The position numbers were made by a program, and so were the translations under genes. From the NCBI RefSeq assembly GCF_001050135.1, contig NZ_CP012040.1, positions 4,481,001-4,545,000 on the forward strand: a DNA stretch of 64,000 nucleotides. The letters are read 5' to 3'. Within the stretch, counting starts at the first letter, position 1, and every line of letters starts with the position of its first letter. Source of the stretch: Cyclobacterium amurskyense (GTDB lineage: Bacteria; Bacteroidota; Bacteroidia; Cytophagales; Cyclobacteriaceae). Under the pieces are notes generated by a model that did no database searches, was not told the DNA's origin, and saw nothing but the letters and a program-made list of their open reading frames with translations. Positions 1 to 9,177 of the stretch are shown one piece after another.

Positions 1-503
1 CGAAGAATAAGTTCATTATCATTGAACTTTACCTATTTAATTTATAGAAAGGATTGAGTAGCTGATTAGGGTATTTTTTAAATTACTAACAATTGAAAAG
101 AGATTTCCATTCTTTAGGAATGAATAGCTTTCAAGGCTTTATATAGAATTAGTTGTAAAAAAAACGAATTAACTTAAAAGTAAACCCAATGAAACAACCC
201 AGGATGGCCAGAAGAGATGACTCTGACTGAAAATCAATTAATGCAATACACCCAATAGCCAAGTTTTTGAAGGATTTACTTTCTTCAAAACCTACTTACA
301 GATTTTATTCATTGCCCAGATAAAAACATAGTTTAGGTAGAATTCCATTGATTATCATGGTTTCATGTAAATGGATTATTGAGTATTGCTTTTAGCATCA
401 ATAGAAAGGTTTGTCTCTTTAAATAGTTGACTAGACCTTTTTAGTTTACTTCTTATTAGAAGTCCAGTGCTCATGTTTAATAAATACTTAAACTATTTTA
501 AAA
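1..503. other. AT-rich intergenic region upstream of first SusC
   Basis: No convincing reading frame or RNA gene is visible in these 503 bases. The stretch is AT-rich and presumably holds the promoter and leader of the SusC gene that starts at 504. I found no clear TAnnTTTG -7 box, so no promoter is called. The upstream neighbour lies outside the window. Confidence 0.6.
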
Positions 504-3500
504 ATGACAAAGTACCTATTGAGGAATTTCAATCTATATTCCCGTCGCTGGTTATTGATTTTTTTCATTCTAATTATGGTCAACGCTAGTGCAATGGCTT
601 TAGATGGTTTTCCAAACGAGAATTCGCCAACTGCAAAACAAGTATTTGACATCAATGTTACAGGAACTGTATTAGATGAAAGTGGACAGCCAATTCCGGG
701 TGCAACAATTTCTGTTCCAGGCACAACTATAGGTACTGCCACAGATTTGGATGGAAAATATTCCATTTCAGTTCCGGAAGGCGCATCGTTGGTGTTTTCA
801 TTTATTGGGTTTCAAACCCAAACAATAGCAGTAGCCAATCAAACAACAATAAACATTGTGCTTTTAGAAAATGCCCAGGCATTGGATGAGGTGATTGTGG
901 TTGGATATGGAACAGCAAAAAAGTCAGAATTGACAAATGCTGTAGTCCAGGCTTCAGGAGAAGACATTAAAAAGTCTTCGGCTGTTTCCCTTTCCAATGC
1001 ACTCTCAGGTAAACTGGCAGGCCTGTATGTTAACCAACGAAGCGCCATGCCCGGCTTTGATGATGCCCAAATCTTGATTAGGGGGTTCAACACCACCAGA
1101 GACAATTCTGCACTAATAGTAATTGATGGTGTTGCTAATGCTGACCCCGATGGGCTAAATCGGCTGGATCCAAATGATATAGAGTCTATCTCTGTCCTTA
1201 AGGATGCTTCAGCCGCAATTTATGGTGCTCAGTCTGCTGGTGGGGTAATTTTAGTGACTACTAAGCGGGGAAAATCGGGAAAACCAACCTTTAATTTTTC
1301 TACAAGCCATTTGTTCCAATCCCCAACTACTCGTGTTAGGACTTCCAATGTTTTTGATTACATCAATGTTTTAAATCAGAGCCGGGCATTGGATGGTACG
1401 GCACCGGATTTTCCAGATGAGTTAATTCAGGCTTTTAGAAATGGAGACAGAAGAGCAGAGGACTGGTGGGAAGCACTGGTAGATCCTCCAGCAGTGATTG
1501 GTCGACAATCCCTCACCATGAGAGGAGGTTCTGATAAAATCAGGTATTTTACTTCTCTGGGAACGGTTTCGCAAGGTGGAATTCTTAGAGCTGATGACAT
1601 TACTAAATTGAAACAATACAATATAAGAGCAAATCTGGATGTAACCGTCACGGATGATTTGGAGGTAGGGCTAGATCTTTCCTTACGAGAAAAATTTACC
1701 AGGTCACCACAGGGAGGATCCGGAGCGATTGGCGCTTTTGCTTCCACTAGCCCACTACAAGAAGCATATATTGATGGAGATTACAGGTATCCGGGAGAAG
1801 GATGGTCCCATTTAAATCCGGCAGCCAGATTATTGAGCCCTGGCTATCGTAAGTATACCAATGATGTGATTAATGGAACCTTCAGATATGAATACAAAAT
1901 CCCATTCCTTGAAGGGCTCAGCATTGATGGGTTTGCTTCCATTGTCAAGACATTTAATTACAATAAATCCTTTGACTTTGTTTGGGATTATTATGAGAAA
2001 AATTCTCAAGGGGAAATTGTCAAAAGAACATCTCGTACAGTAGAAGACATTGGCTTACGGGAAGATTTTAACCAAAGTTCAAGGATCACCCTTAATTCGA
2101 AAATCAAGTACCTAACAACCATAAATGAAGTGCATAAAATCAATGGCTTCGTAGCCTACGAGCAGATGTCCTATGAGGATAATTTTTTCTGGGCACAACG
2201 ACTGGGTTATGACTCCCCACAAATTGATCAACTTTTTGCAGGAAGTGAAAACCGGAGCAACTGGAACAATAGTGGTGGGGCTGGACAGAGTTCAAGAAGA
2301 AACTATTTCGGTAGAGTAAGCTATGATTACGCCAGTAAATATTTATTGGGTTTTAATTTCAGGTATGATGGTTCTCCCATTTTCCCTAAAGAAACAAGGT
2401 GGGGCTTTTTCCCTGGCGTTTCTGCAGGTTGGGTAATCAGTAATGAATCCTTTGTTTCAGATGAGCTTTTTAGCAATATAAAGCTTAGGGCTTCCTGGGG
2501 TCAATTGGGAAATGACCGGGTTAACCCTTTTCAGTACATAGGAAGATTTGGCTATGGTACCGGCTGGGTAGTGGATGGAAATGATGTCCGTGGAATAGCG
2601 GCACTGACCACACCAAACCCAAATATAACTTGGGAAGTATCAGAAACCACAGATATAGGACTTGAACTTGCTTTTTTGGAAGACAAGGTAACTTTTGAAA
2701 CTGACATTTACAAAACCAAGACAAGCAATATTCTAGGAGCGCGACAAGCCTCAATACCTCAATATACAGGTTTGGTGCTACCAGATGAAAACATAGGGGA
2801 GATGGAGAGCCAAGGCATAGAGTTTCAATTGGGCTACCGTCAGTATCTTGGGGAAGTAAGCTTTAGAGTAAGTGCCAATTATTCTTACAATGACAATAAG
2901 GTAATCTTTTTTGATGAAGTTCCACAAGCTGAACCTTATCAAAAGCAGGAGGGAAGACAGTTTGGCTCTGAACTGGTCTACAAAGCGATAGGAATATATA
3001 GGAATCAGTCAGATTTAGATAACAACATCAACTATCCCAATGCTTCTTTGGGAGGGTTAATCTTCGAAGATTTAAATAACGACAATGTTATCGATGGGAA
3101 TGACAGGTACCGATACAATACGAATCCATTTCCTAAATCCCAATTTGGGCTGACTTTTGGTTTCGATTACAAGACTTTTGACCTTACATTTTTGTTACAA
3201 GGGCAGGATGGAGGAAAGTTTCGACTTGACAATGGGTTTGATTCTGGAGCCAATGGAAACGGACTTGAATATGTTGCCAACAACAGCTATGATTTAAACA
3301 ATACGAATGCATTATTACCCAGAATAAGACCTGTTGGTTTTGCAGCCAATAACAATGATTTCTGGTATCATACTTCAACCTGGATACGTTTTAAATCTGC
3401 TGAATTGGGTTATAGCATACCTGATAAAATTTCGGAAAAAATCGGTATTTCCGGAGCCAGGCTTTACTTATCTGGCGAAAATTTATTCCTTATTTATAAC

Positions 3501-3605
3501 AGTTTGGAAAAGTTTGGTGCAGGAGATCCGGAATTTCTTAGTGGTAAGGGAGGGATTTACCCTAATATGCGCTCTCTTGGATTTGGACTTAACCTAACTT
3601 TTTAA
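504..3605 (+). CDS. SusC/RagA-family TonB-linked outer membrane receptor
   Basis: A 1033-aa outer-membrane transporter that with its SusD partner should import an oligomeric ligand using TonB energy. A signal peptide covers about residues 1-31. A carboxypeptidase-regulatory-like beta-sandwich spans about 51-123 (VTGTVLDESGQPIPGAT; SFIGFQTQ). It is followed by the SusC hallmark DEVIVVGYGTAKK (129-140), a plug domain containing DPNDIESISVLKDASAAIYG, and a long beta-barrel ending in LNLTF with the terminal Phe typical of BamA substrates. There is no N-terminal STN domain, so it is unlikely to signal to a FecR. The SusD gene starts 5 bp after its stop, so the two form an operon. Substrate cannot be told from sequence. 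Confidence 0.95.
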   Translation: MTKYLLRNFNLYSRRWLLIFFILIMVNASAMALDGFPNENSPTAKQVFDINVTGTVLDESGQPIPGATISVPGTTIGTATDLDGKYSISVPEGASLVFSFIGFQTQTIAVANQTTINIVLLENAQALDEVIVVGYGTAKKSELTNAVVQASGEDIKKSSAVSLSNALSGKLAGLYVNQRSAMPGFDDAQILIRGFNTTRDNSALIVIDGVANADPDGLNRLDPNDIESISVLKDASAAIYGAQSAGGVILVTTKRGKSGKPTFNFSTSHLFQSPTTRVRTSNVFDYINVLNQSRALDGTAPDFPDELIQAFRNGDRRAEDWWEALVDPPAVIGRQSLTMRGGSDKIRYFTSLGTVSQGGILRADDITKLKQYNIRANLDVTVTDDLEVGLDLSLREKFTRSPQGGSGAIGAFASTSPLQEAYIDGDYRYPGEGWSHLNPAARLLSPGYRKYTNDVINGTFRYEYKIPFLEGLSIDGFASIVKTFNYNKSFDFVWDYYEKNSQGEIVKRTSRTVEDIGLREDFNQSSRITLNSKIKYLTTINEVHKINGFVAYEQMSYEDNFFWAQRLGYDSPQIDQLFAGSENRSNWNNSGGAGQSSRRNYFGRVSYDYASKYLLGFNFRYDGSPIFPKETRWGFFPGVSAGWVISNESFVSDELFSNIKLRASWGQLGNDRVNPFQYIGRFGYGTGWVVDGNDVRGIAALTTPNPNITWEVSETTDIGLELAFLEDKVTFETDIYKTKTSNILGARQASIPQYTGLVLPDENIGEMESQGIEFQLGYRQYLGEVSFRVSANYSYNDNKVIFFDEVPQAEPYQKQEGRQFGSELVYKAIGIYRNQSDLDNNINYPNASLGGLIFEDLNNDNVIDGNDRYRYNTNPFPKSQFGLTFGFDYKTFDLTFLLQGQDGGKFRLDNGFDSGANGNGLEYVANNSYDLNNTNALLPRIRPVGFAANNNDFWYHTSTWIRFKSAELGYSIPDKISEKIGISGARLYLSGENLFLIYNSLEKFGAGDPEFLSGKGGIYPNMRSLGFGLNLTF

Positions 3606-3610
3606 ATATT

Positions 3611-5458
3611 ATGAAAGATAACATATATAAAATCAATATGATTAAGAGGTTAGTTATTCTAATTGTTTCCGGCTTTATTTTCACTTCATGCAATGAAAAT
3701 CTCTTGGAACGCCAGCCTTTAGATGCAATTTCAGAAGAAAACGTATTTACGGATCCGGTGTTCTTACAAAATTATGTTTACAATATTTACAACGGAATAA
3801 AACCCCACTGGAGTCCAGGAACAGGTGGGTATATTGGCATGACGGATATTGCTGCATCTGCACCCGATACACACAATAGATCAGGAGGAATAAGACAATA
3901 CTTGGAAGGAAATATTAATTCTGATAATGTTACGCAACTTACCAATATTTGGGCGGAGGAATACGACTACATTAGGAGGGCAAACATATTTTTTGAAAAG
4001 GTAGAAGATTCTCAAATCGATGAGCAGGCATTGAATAGAATGAAAGGGGAAGTGCATTTTTTGAGAGCTTGGATGTATTTTGAGCTGATCCGCACATTTG
4101 GTGGTGTGCCAATAATAACCAATAGCTTTAGCTTGAGTGATGAATCCTTTGATGTCAGCAGAAATAGTTATGAAGAGTGTGCGAATTTTGTTTTGTCTGA
4201 AACTGAATTGGCTATAGAGCTACTGGATGGGTATTCACAGGAGCCTGGCAAAATTAGTAAAAATGCTGCCTTGGGATTAAAAGCCAGAATGCTGTTGTAT
4301 ATGGCGAGCCCTTTAAACAATCCATCCAATGACATCTCCAAGTGGCAGGCTGCTGCTACGGCCAATAAAGCGGTAATAGACGCTGGCTATACTTTGCATC
4401 CTACCCATGAAGATTTGTTCAAGCAACCAGTTAAAACAGATGAAACTATCTTTGGGCGCTCTTTTACTGCAGGATCTAGGATTCCTGACTGGGGCTACAA
4501 CTATGATTTTTGGCCTAGTGGCTTCGACGCAAGGCAGAGAATAATGCCAACTCAAACTTTTATCAATATGTTTCAGATGGCCAATGGAGAGTATCCATAC
4601 CTTCCGGATGGTACCACAGTAAATCCTGCATCCGGTTATGATGAGCAAGAACCCAACAAAGACAGGGATCCAAGGTATTACAGTTATATTCTTTATCCAG
4701 GGGCTGGTCCTGTCAACATTATTGATGGATCCAAAAGTACCGTGAGGTTGTACGAGTATTGGGAAGATGCCAATCCAAATCCTGATAATTTACCTCCTTA
4801 CCAAAACCCCAACAAAGTGGATCCCAATAACAATCAGGAATTGTTTGACTTTGGTAGAGATTCTGAAACCTATTGGGTCAAAGGACTAACGCCGTTTCAT
4901 TGGAGGGTTCAAACAGGCTATACTTTTAGAAAACTTCTGGATTTTAATGGTCCAAGGGCAAGTTTTGACTTCGATTATAACCAGTTGATGATATTTATGA
5001 GACTTCCTGAATTTTATTTGAATTATGCTGAAACCCAGATTGCTTTGGGAAATGAGGAAGTCGCCAGAGAATACATCAATAAAGTTAGGCGCAGGCCTTC
5101 CGTGAATATGCCTGATATTGCCAGTTCTGGTACTGAGCTGATAAGGGATTATAAAAACGAACGGGCTGTTGAGTTGCATCTTGAAGATATTCATTTTTGG
5201 GACTTGCTAAGGTGGAAAGATGCACCTGGAAAAATAGACTTGTTCCCAATAAGAGGTTTGAGTAAAGTTACCATGGATTGGACAAATGCTGAGGAAGGAG
5301 ATTTGTTAGGGAAATTAAATTTCACTTATGGCCCAATAGATGAAGTGGATCCGAGATTTCCATGGCCTGGTGATTATTACTATTTGTTTCCAATTCCAAG
5401 AGAAGAAATTCAAAGAAGTAACAATAGCATTACTCAGAACCCTGGCTATGGTGAATAA
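3611..5458 (+). CDS. SusD/RagB-family nutrient-binding outer membrane lipoprotein
   Basis: A 615-aa surface lipoprotein expected to cap the SusC barrel and bind ligand. The N-terminus carries a lipoprotein signal with lipobox FTSC (Cys27), followed by the typical NENLLERQPLDAISEENVF start of mature SusD proteins. Central helical TPR-like segments include RMKGEVHFLRAWMYFEL, and the C-terminal SusD signature is visible as IRDYKNERAVELHLEDIHFW and near the end as FPIPREEIQ...NPGYG. An internal ATG at 3638 would give a shorter and more canonical signal peptide (Cys18) and may be the true start. It is translationally coupled to the SusC gene upstream and followed by a strong hairpin. Confidence 0.95.
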   Translation: MKDNIYKINMIKRLVILIVSGFIFTSCNENLLERQPLDAISEENVFTDPVFLQNYVYNIYNGIKPHWSPGTGGYIGMTDIAASAPDTHNRSGGIRQYLEGNINSDNVTQLTNIWAEEYDYIRRANIFFEKVEDSQIDEQALNRMKGEVHFLRAWMYFELIRTFGGVPIITNSFSLSDESFDVSRNSYEECANFVLSETELAIELLDGYSQEPGKISKNAALGLKARMLLYMASPLNNPSNDISKWQAAATANKAVIDAGYTLHPTHEDLFKQPVKTDETIFGRSFTAGSRIPDWGYNYDFWPSGFDARQRIMPTQTFINMFQMANGEYPYLPDGTTVNPASGYDEQEPNKDRDPRYYSYILYPGAGPVNIIDGSKSTVRLYEYWEDANPNPDNLPPYQNPNKVDPNNNQELFDFGRDSETYWVKGLTPFHWRVQTGYTFRKLLDFNGPRASFDFDYNQLMIFMRLPEFYLNYAETQIALGNEEVAREYINKVRRRPSVNMPDIASSGTELIRDYKNERAVELHLEDIHFWDLLRWKDAPGKIDLFPIRGLSKVTMDWTNAEEGDLLGKLNFTYGPIDEVDPRFPWPGDYYYLFPIPREEIQRSNNSITQNPGYGE

Positions 5459-5481
5459 AATTTAGTTAATTTTAATAGAAT

Positions 5482-5530
5482 ATAACCACAGATTCAAATC
5501 AAAAAATTACAGATTTGAATCTGAGGTTAT
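5482..5530 (+). terminator. Hairpin terminator after first SusC/SusD pair
   Basis: Arms ATAACC-A-CAGATTCAAATC (5482-5500) and GATTTGAATCTG-A-GGTTAT (5512-5530) pair over 18 bp with one A/A mismatch and an 11-nt loop, followed by TTTTAT. It lies 24 bp after the SusD stop, consistent with an intrinsic terminator. Confidence 0.8.
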
Positions 5531-5609
5531 TTTATAATTTCTGATTATTTATTTTATCGTTTATTATTCTACCTAAAATAGTCAATCGACTTTCTGTTTG
5601 TGATTTTAG

Positions 5610-5641
5610 TTGGGGTTAAAATAATATATATTCTAGGTTTG
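5610..5641 (+). promoter_or_regulatory. Candidate Bacteroidota promoter for FG-GAP gene
   Basis: TAGGTTTG at 5634-5641 matches the Bacteroidota -7 consensus TAnnTTTG exactly, with TTGG at 5610-5613 about 20 bp upstream as a possible -33 element. The implied transcript start near 5647 lies just before the TTG at 5649, which favours a downstream ATG as the start codon. Confidence 0.45.
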
Positions 5642-5666
5642 GTTAATATTGGAACAAGAATTAATA

Positions 5667-8600
5667 ATGAGTAAAACAATTATAGGTACTTCCTTTTCCC
5701 CAATGCTAAATAGAAAATTTAAAACAGGTCAATTATTGTGTATCACCCTTGGCCTTTTAGTGTTATTCAGTTGTAACAATACGACGGTAAAAAAGGAGGC
5801 ACATTTATTCAATCAATTATCAAGCAAGACATCAGGCATTGGTTTCCAAAATATTTTGACAGAGAATGATTCGGTAAATTATTTCAATTACATGTACATC
5901 TATATGGGAGGAGGAGTGGCCATTGGCGACTTGAATAACGATGGCCTACAAGATGTTTATTTTACCGGTAATATGGTAGAAAACAAGCTTTACCTGAACA
6001 AAGGAAGCATGCAATTTGAAGACATAACCGAAGAGGCAGGAGTGGGAGGAGATGCCAGATGGGCAACAGGTGTGACCATGGGGGATGCCAATCAAGATGG
6101 CTGGCTTGACATTTATGTAAGTGTTTCGGGAAAATGGGAAACGACCAAAAACCTCCTTTATATCAATGATGCAAATGAGGGAGGGGTACCGACTTTTACA
6201 GAGTCAGCAGAAGCCTATGGCTTAGCAGACGAAGGAAATAGTACACAGGCTGTCTTTTTTGATTACGACATGGATGGTGACATGGACCTTTATGTGATAA
6301 ATTATCCAATAGTTTCCTCTAGGACCAATATATTGGAGTTTTTAAGTTATAGGGACCTGGCCCCTTATCATCGCAGCGACAGGTTATACAAAAATGAAGG
6401 CAACCAGAAGTTTACGGATGTTACGATTGCTTCAGGATTGGCCAAATATGGCTTATCACTTGGCGTTTCAGTAGCTGATTTTAACCAGGACAATTGGCCG
6501 GATATTTATGTTTCAAATGATTTTAGCACTCCGGATTATTTTTTAATCAATAACAAGGACGGAACATTCACCGATGAAAACCTGAACCTTACCAACCATA
6601 CCTCCTATTTTGGGATGGGGCTTGATGTTGGGGATTTCAATAATGATGGTTTATTGGATATTTATCAGGTTGACATGATGCCTAAAAGTTACCGTAGAGC
6701 CAAGGAAAATATGGACAGCATGGATCCGGAGCGGTTTTATAATATTGTGGACAATGATATGCACCATCAATATTCTATAAACACCTTACAAATGAACCTG
6801 GGGAATAATCCTTCGGGCTTGCCATTTTTTGCAGACATTGCCAAGTTTACAGGTTTAAGTGCTACAGATTGGAGCTGGGCTTCGCTGTTTGCAGATTTTG
6901 ATAACGACGGTTGGAAAGATGTTTATGTTACCAACGGGGTTAGGAGAGACATCAACAATAGCGATTATTTTAGAAGTGATGAAGTGAAGAATTTTGAATC
7001 GGAAAACACCCTGAAACTAACATTGGAAATCCCCTCTGAAAAAATTGACAATTTTGCTTTTAAAAACAATGGAGATCTCACTTTTACAGATGTCTCTAAA
7101 GAATGGGGAATCAATTTTAATGGCTTTTCAAATGGTGTTGCCTATGCTGATCTTGACAATGATGGCGACCTGGACCTTGTTGTAAATAACCTGGATGATA
7201 AAAGTGCATTGTATGAAAACACTGCAAGTGATCAGGACTTAAACAATTATTTAAGAATAAAATTGAAAGGTCCAGAAGGGAATGCCTTTGGCATTGGCTG
7301 TAAAATATGGATTGAGGATGGATCGGAAATGCAGTTTCAGGAAATGTCTATGACACGAGGCTTTCAATCTTCCGTCGAACCTATTGTTCATTTTGGTGTA
7401 GGGAAGAAAGAAAATATTGCGAGGTTAAAGGTTTTATGGCCGGATGGGAAAGTACAGGTGATAGAAAATCAACCAGTTAATCAGGTACTTGAGCTGGCCC
7501 ACCAAAATGCCCGTCAAAGCGGTGAACTTCAAGTTGAAAATCAGCCGAAGTATTTCAAAGACATTACCAAAGAAGTGTTGCTAGACCATAAACACGAAGA
7601 AAATAAATTCAATGATTTCCAATACCAGGTATTGCTTCCTCATAAAATATCAGAATACGGTCCTGCTTTGGCTGTAGCTGATATAGACAATGATGGTTTG
7701 GATGATTTTTATATTGGAGGGGCACACAATTTTGCAGGAAAGCTGTACCGTCAAAATGTTGACGGCACTTTCTCAGAAGTGTCTGAAGATCTTTGGAAGG
7801 CAGATAAAATGCAGGAAGATACAGGAGCTGTTTTTTTTGATGCCAATGGGGATGGACTATTGGATTTGTATGTCGTATGCGGAGGGAATGAGTACAGGGC
7901 AGGAGATCCGTATTATCAAGATAAATTTTACCAAAATAAAGGGGATGGTGTATTTGAGAAAATGGCACAAGCGCTCCCGGAAATGCGTGCAAGTAGTGCT
8001 GTGGTGGAACAAGCTGACTACGACAATGATGGTGACTTGGATTTATTCGTCGGAGGAAGGGTTAGTCCACGAGCCTATCCGAACGCGCCAAAAAGTTATA
8101 TTCTGAGAAATGAAAGCAGTTTATCCACGGTAAAATTCATTGATGTAACGGAGGAGATAGCACCAGCTTTAGATGATTTGGGAATGGTCACACAGGCCAA
8201 ATGGATAAATCTCGATGGGGACGCATTTAAGGACCTGATGTTAGTAGGTGAATGGATGGGGATTACCTATTTAAAAAATAAGGAAGGTAAATTTATCGAC
8301 CAAAGCGAAGCAATGGGAATTGGTGAAGCCACAGGTTGGTGGTCTGGATTAGTGATGGATGATTTTGACAAAGATGGTCTGGATGATTTTATTGTAGGGA
8401 ATTTAGGGAAAAATTATAAATACCAGGCTTCAGAAGAATCCCCATTTAGCTTATTTGCCTACGACTATGACAATAATGAGCAACAAGATCTGGTGCTAAG
8501 TTATGTGGATAAAGAACAAGGTATAAATGTGCCTGTCAGAGGCAGAGAGTGTTCTTCACAACAGATACCTGCAATAAAGGCAAAATTTAAAGATTACCAC

Positions 8601-9050
8601 TCTTATGCAACGGCTAGTTTGGAAGACATATATACGACAGATCATTTAGAAAAATCTACCCATTATCAGGTGAAAAGCTTTGCCCATTATTATATGAAAA
8701 ACTTGGGGGATGGACGCTTTAAATTATCAATGTTAGACAATTTTGCTCAGTTGGCTTCTATAAATGCCATGGTGCCCATGGATGTGAATAAGGATGGGAA
8801 TTTAGATGTTGTGTTTGCTGGAAATCTATATGGGTCGGAAGTTGAAACTCCTAGAAATGATGCTTCATATGGTGGACTTTTGTTGGGAGATGGGAGGGGA
8901 GATTTTAAAAGCCAAATGCCTTATGAAAGCGGTTTATTTGTAAAAGGAGAAGTGAAAGATGCACAGAAAATTACATTGGCTGGAGGGGCAGAAGGGATTC
9001 TTTTTGCAAAAAATAACGGTTATCTTCAACTAATTAAAGTAAACCCCTAA
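5667..9050 (+). CDS. FG-GAP/VCBS repeat lipoprotein with ASPIC/UnbV domain
   Basis: A large exported lipoprotein (about 1127 aa from this ATG) of the CRTAC1/ASPIC-UnbV type. A lipobox LFSC follows a hydrophobic segment; the ATG at 5703 would place Cys at residue 24 and is an equally good start, whereas the in-frame TTG at 5649 is less likely. Many FG-GAP blades show the calcium-binding D-x-D/N-x-D-G loop, for example GDLNNDGLQDVYFTGN, ADFDNDGWKDVYVTNG and ADLDNDGDLDLVVNN. A UnbV/ASPIC domain sits in the middle (GIGCKIWIEDGS, RGFQSS, HFGVG, VLWPDGKVQ). Further FG-GAP repeats follow, giving two propellers. The family commonly neighbours SusC/SusD pairs; its biochemical role is unknown. It is followed by the DUF255 gene on the same strand. 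Confidence 0.9.
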   Translation: MSKTIIGTSFSPMLNRKFKTGQLLCITLGLLVLFSCNNTTVKKEAHLFNQLSSKTSGIGFQNILTENDSVNYFNYMYIYMGGGVAIGDLNNDGLQDVYFTGNMVENKLYLNKGSMQFEDITEEAGVGGDARWATGVTMGDANQDGWLDIYVSVSGKWETTKNLLYINDANEGGVPTFTESAEAYGLADEGNSTQAVFFDYDMDGDMDLYVINYPIVSSRTNILEFLSYRDLAPYHRSDRLYKNEGNQKFTDVTIASGLAKYGLSLGVSVADFNQDNWPDIYVSNDFSTPDYFLINNKDGTFTDENLNLTNHTSYFGMGLDVGDFNNDGLLDIYQVDMMPKSYRRAKENMDSMDPERFYNIVDNDMHHQYSINTLQMNLGNNPSGLPFFADIAKFTGLSATDWSWASLFADFDNDGWKDVYVTNGVRRDINNSDYFRSDEVKNFESENTLKLTLEIPSEKIDNFAFKNNGDLTFTDVSKEWGINFNGFSNGVAYADLDNDGDLDLVVNNLDDKSALYENTASDQDLNNYLRIKLKGPEGNAFGIGCKIWIEDGSEMQFQEMSMTRGFQSSVEPIVHFGVGKKENIARLKVLWPDGKVQVIENQPVNQVLELAHQNARQSGELQVENQPKYFKDITKEVLLDHKHEENKFNDFQYQVLLPHKISEYGPALAVADIDNDGLDDFYIGGAHNFAGKLYRQNVDGTFSEVSEDLWKADKMQEDTGAVFFDANGDGLLDLYVVCGGNEYRAGDPYYQDKFYQNKGDGVFEKMAQALPEMRASSAVVEQADYDNDGDLDLFVGGRVSPRAYPNAPKSYILRNESSLSTVKFIDVTEEIAPALDDLGMVTQAKWINLDGDAFKDLMLVGEWMGITYLKNKEGKFIDQSEAMGIGEATGWWSGLVMDDFDKDGLDDFIVGNLGKNYKYQASEESPFSLFAYDYDNNEQQDLVLSYVDKEQGINVPVRGRECSSQQIPAIKAKFKDYHSYATASLEDIYTTDHLEKSTHYQVKSFAHYYMKNLGDGRFKLSMLDNFAQLASINAMVPMDVNKDGNLDVVFAGNLYGSEVETPRNDASYGGLLLGDGRGDFKSQMPYESGLFVKGEVKDAQKITLAGGAEGILFAKNNGYLQLIKVNP

Positions 9051-9177
9051 ACAGATCTTATCCCAAATGTATATTAGTAAAGCTATTACATAAATTGTTT
9101 GTAGATACAAATTGAAGAGATGGATGTGCAAATCTAAAGTTTCGAACTTATACCCTTTTAGTTACACCAAAATAGGT

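Noticed and set aside
1422..1747. Antisense ORFs within the first SusC gene, and many similar antisense frames under other genes.
   Set aside because: They overlap strongly conserved coding sequence, lack family features and are shadows of the real frames.
5649..5666. TTG as start of the FG-GAP lipoprotein.
   Set aside because: The candidate promoter would start transcription at about this base, and later ATGs give better lipoprotein signals.
7690..8106. 138-aa same-strand frame inside the FG-GAP gene.
   Set aside because: It overlaps clear FG-GAP repeats in another frame and has no domain signature.
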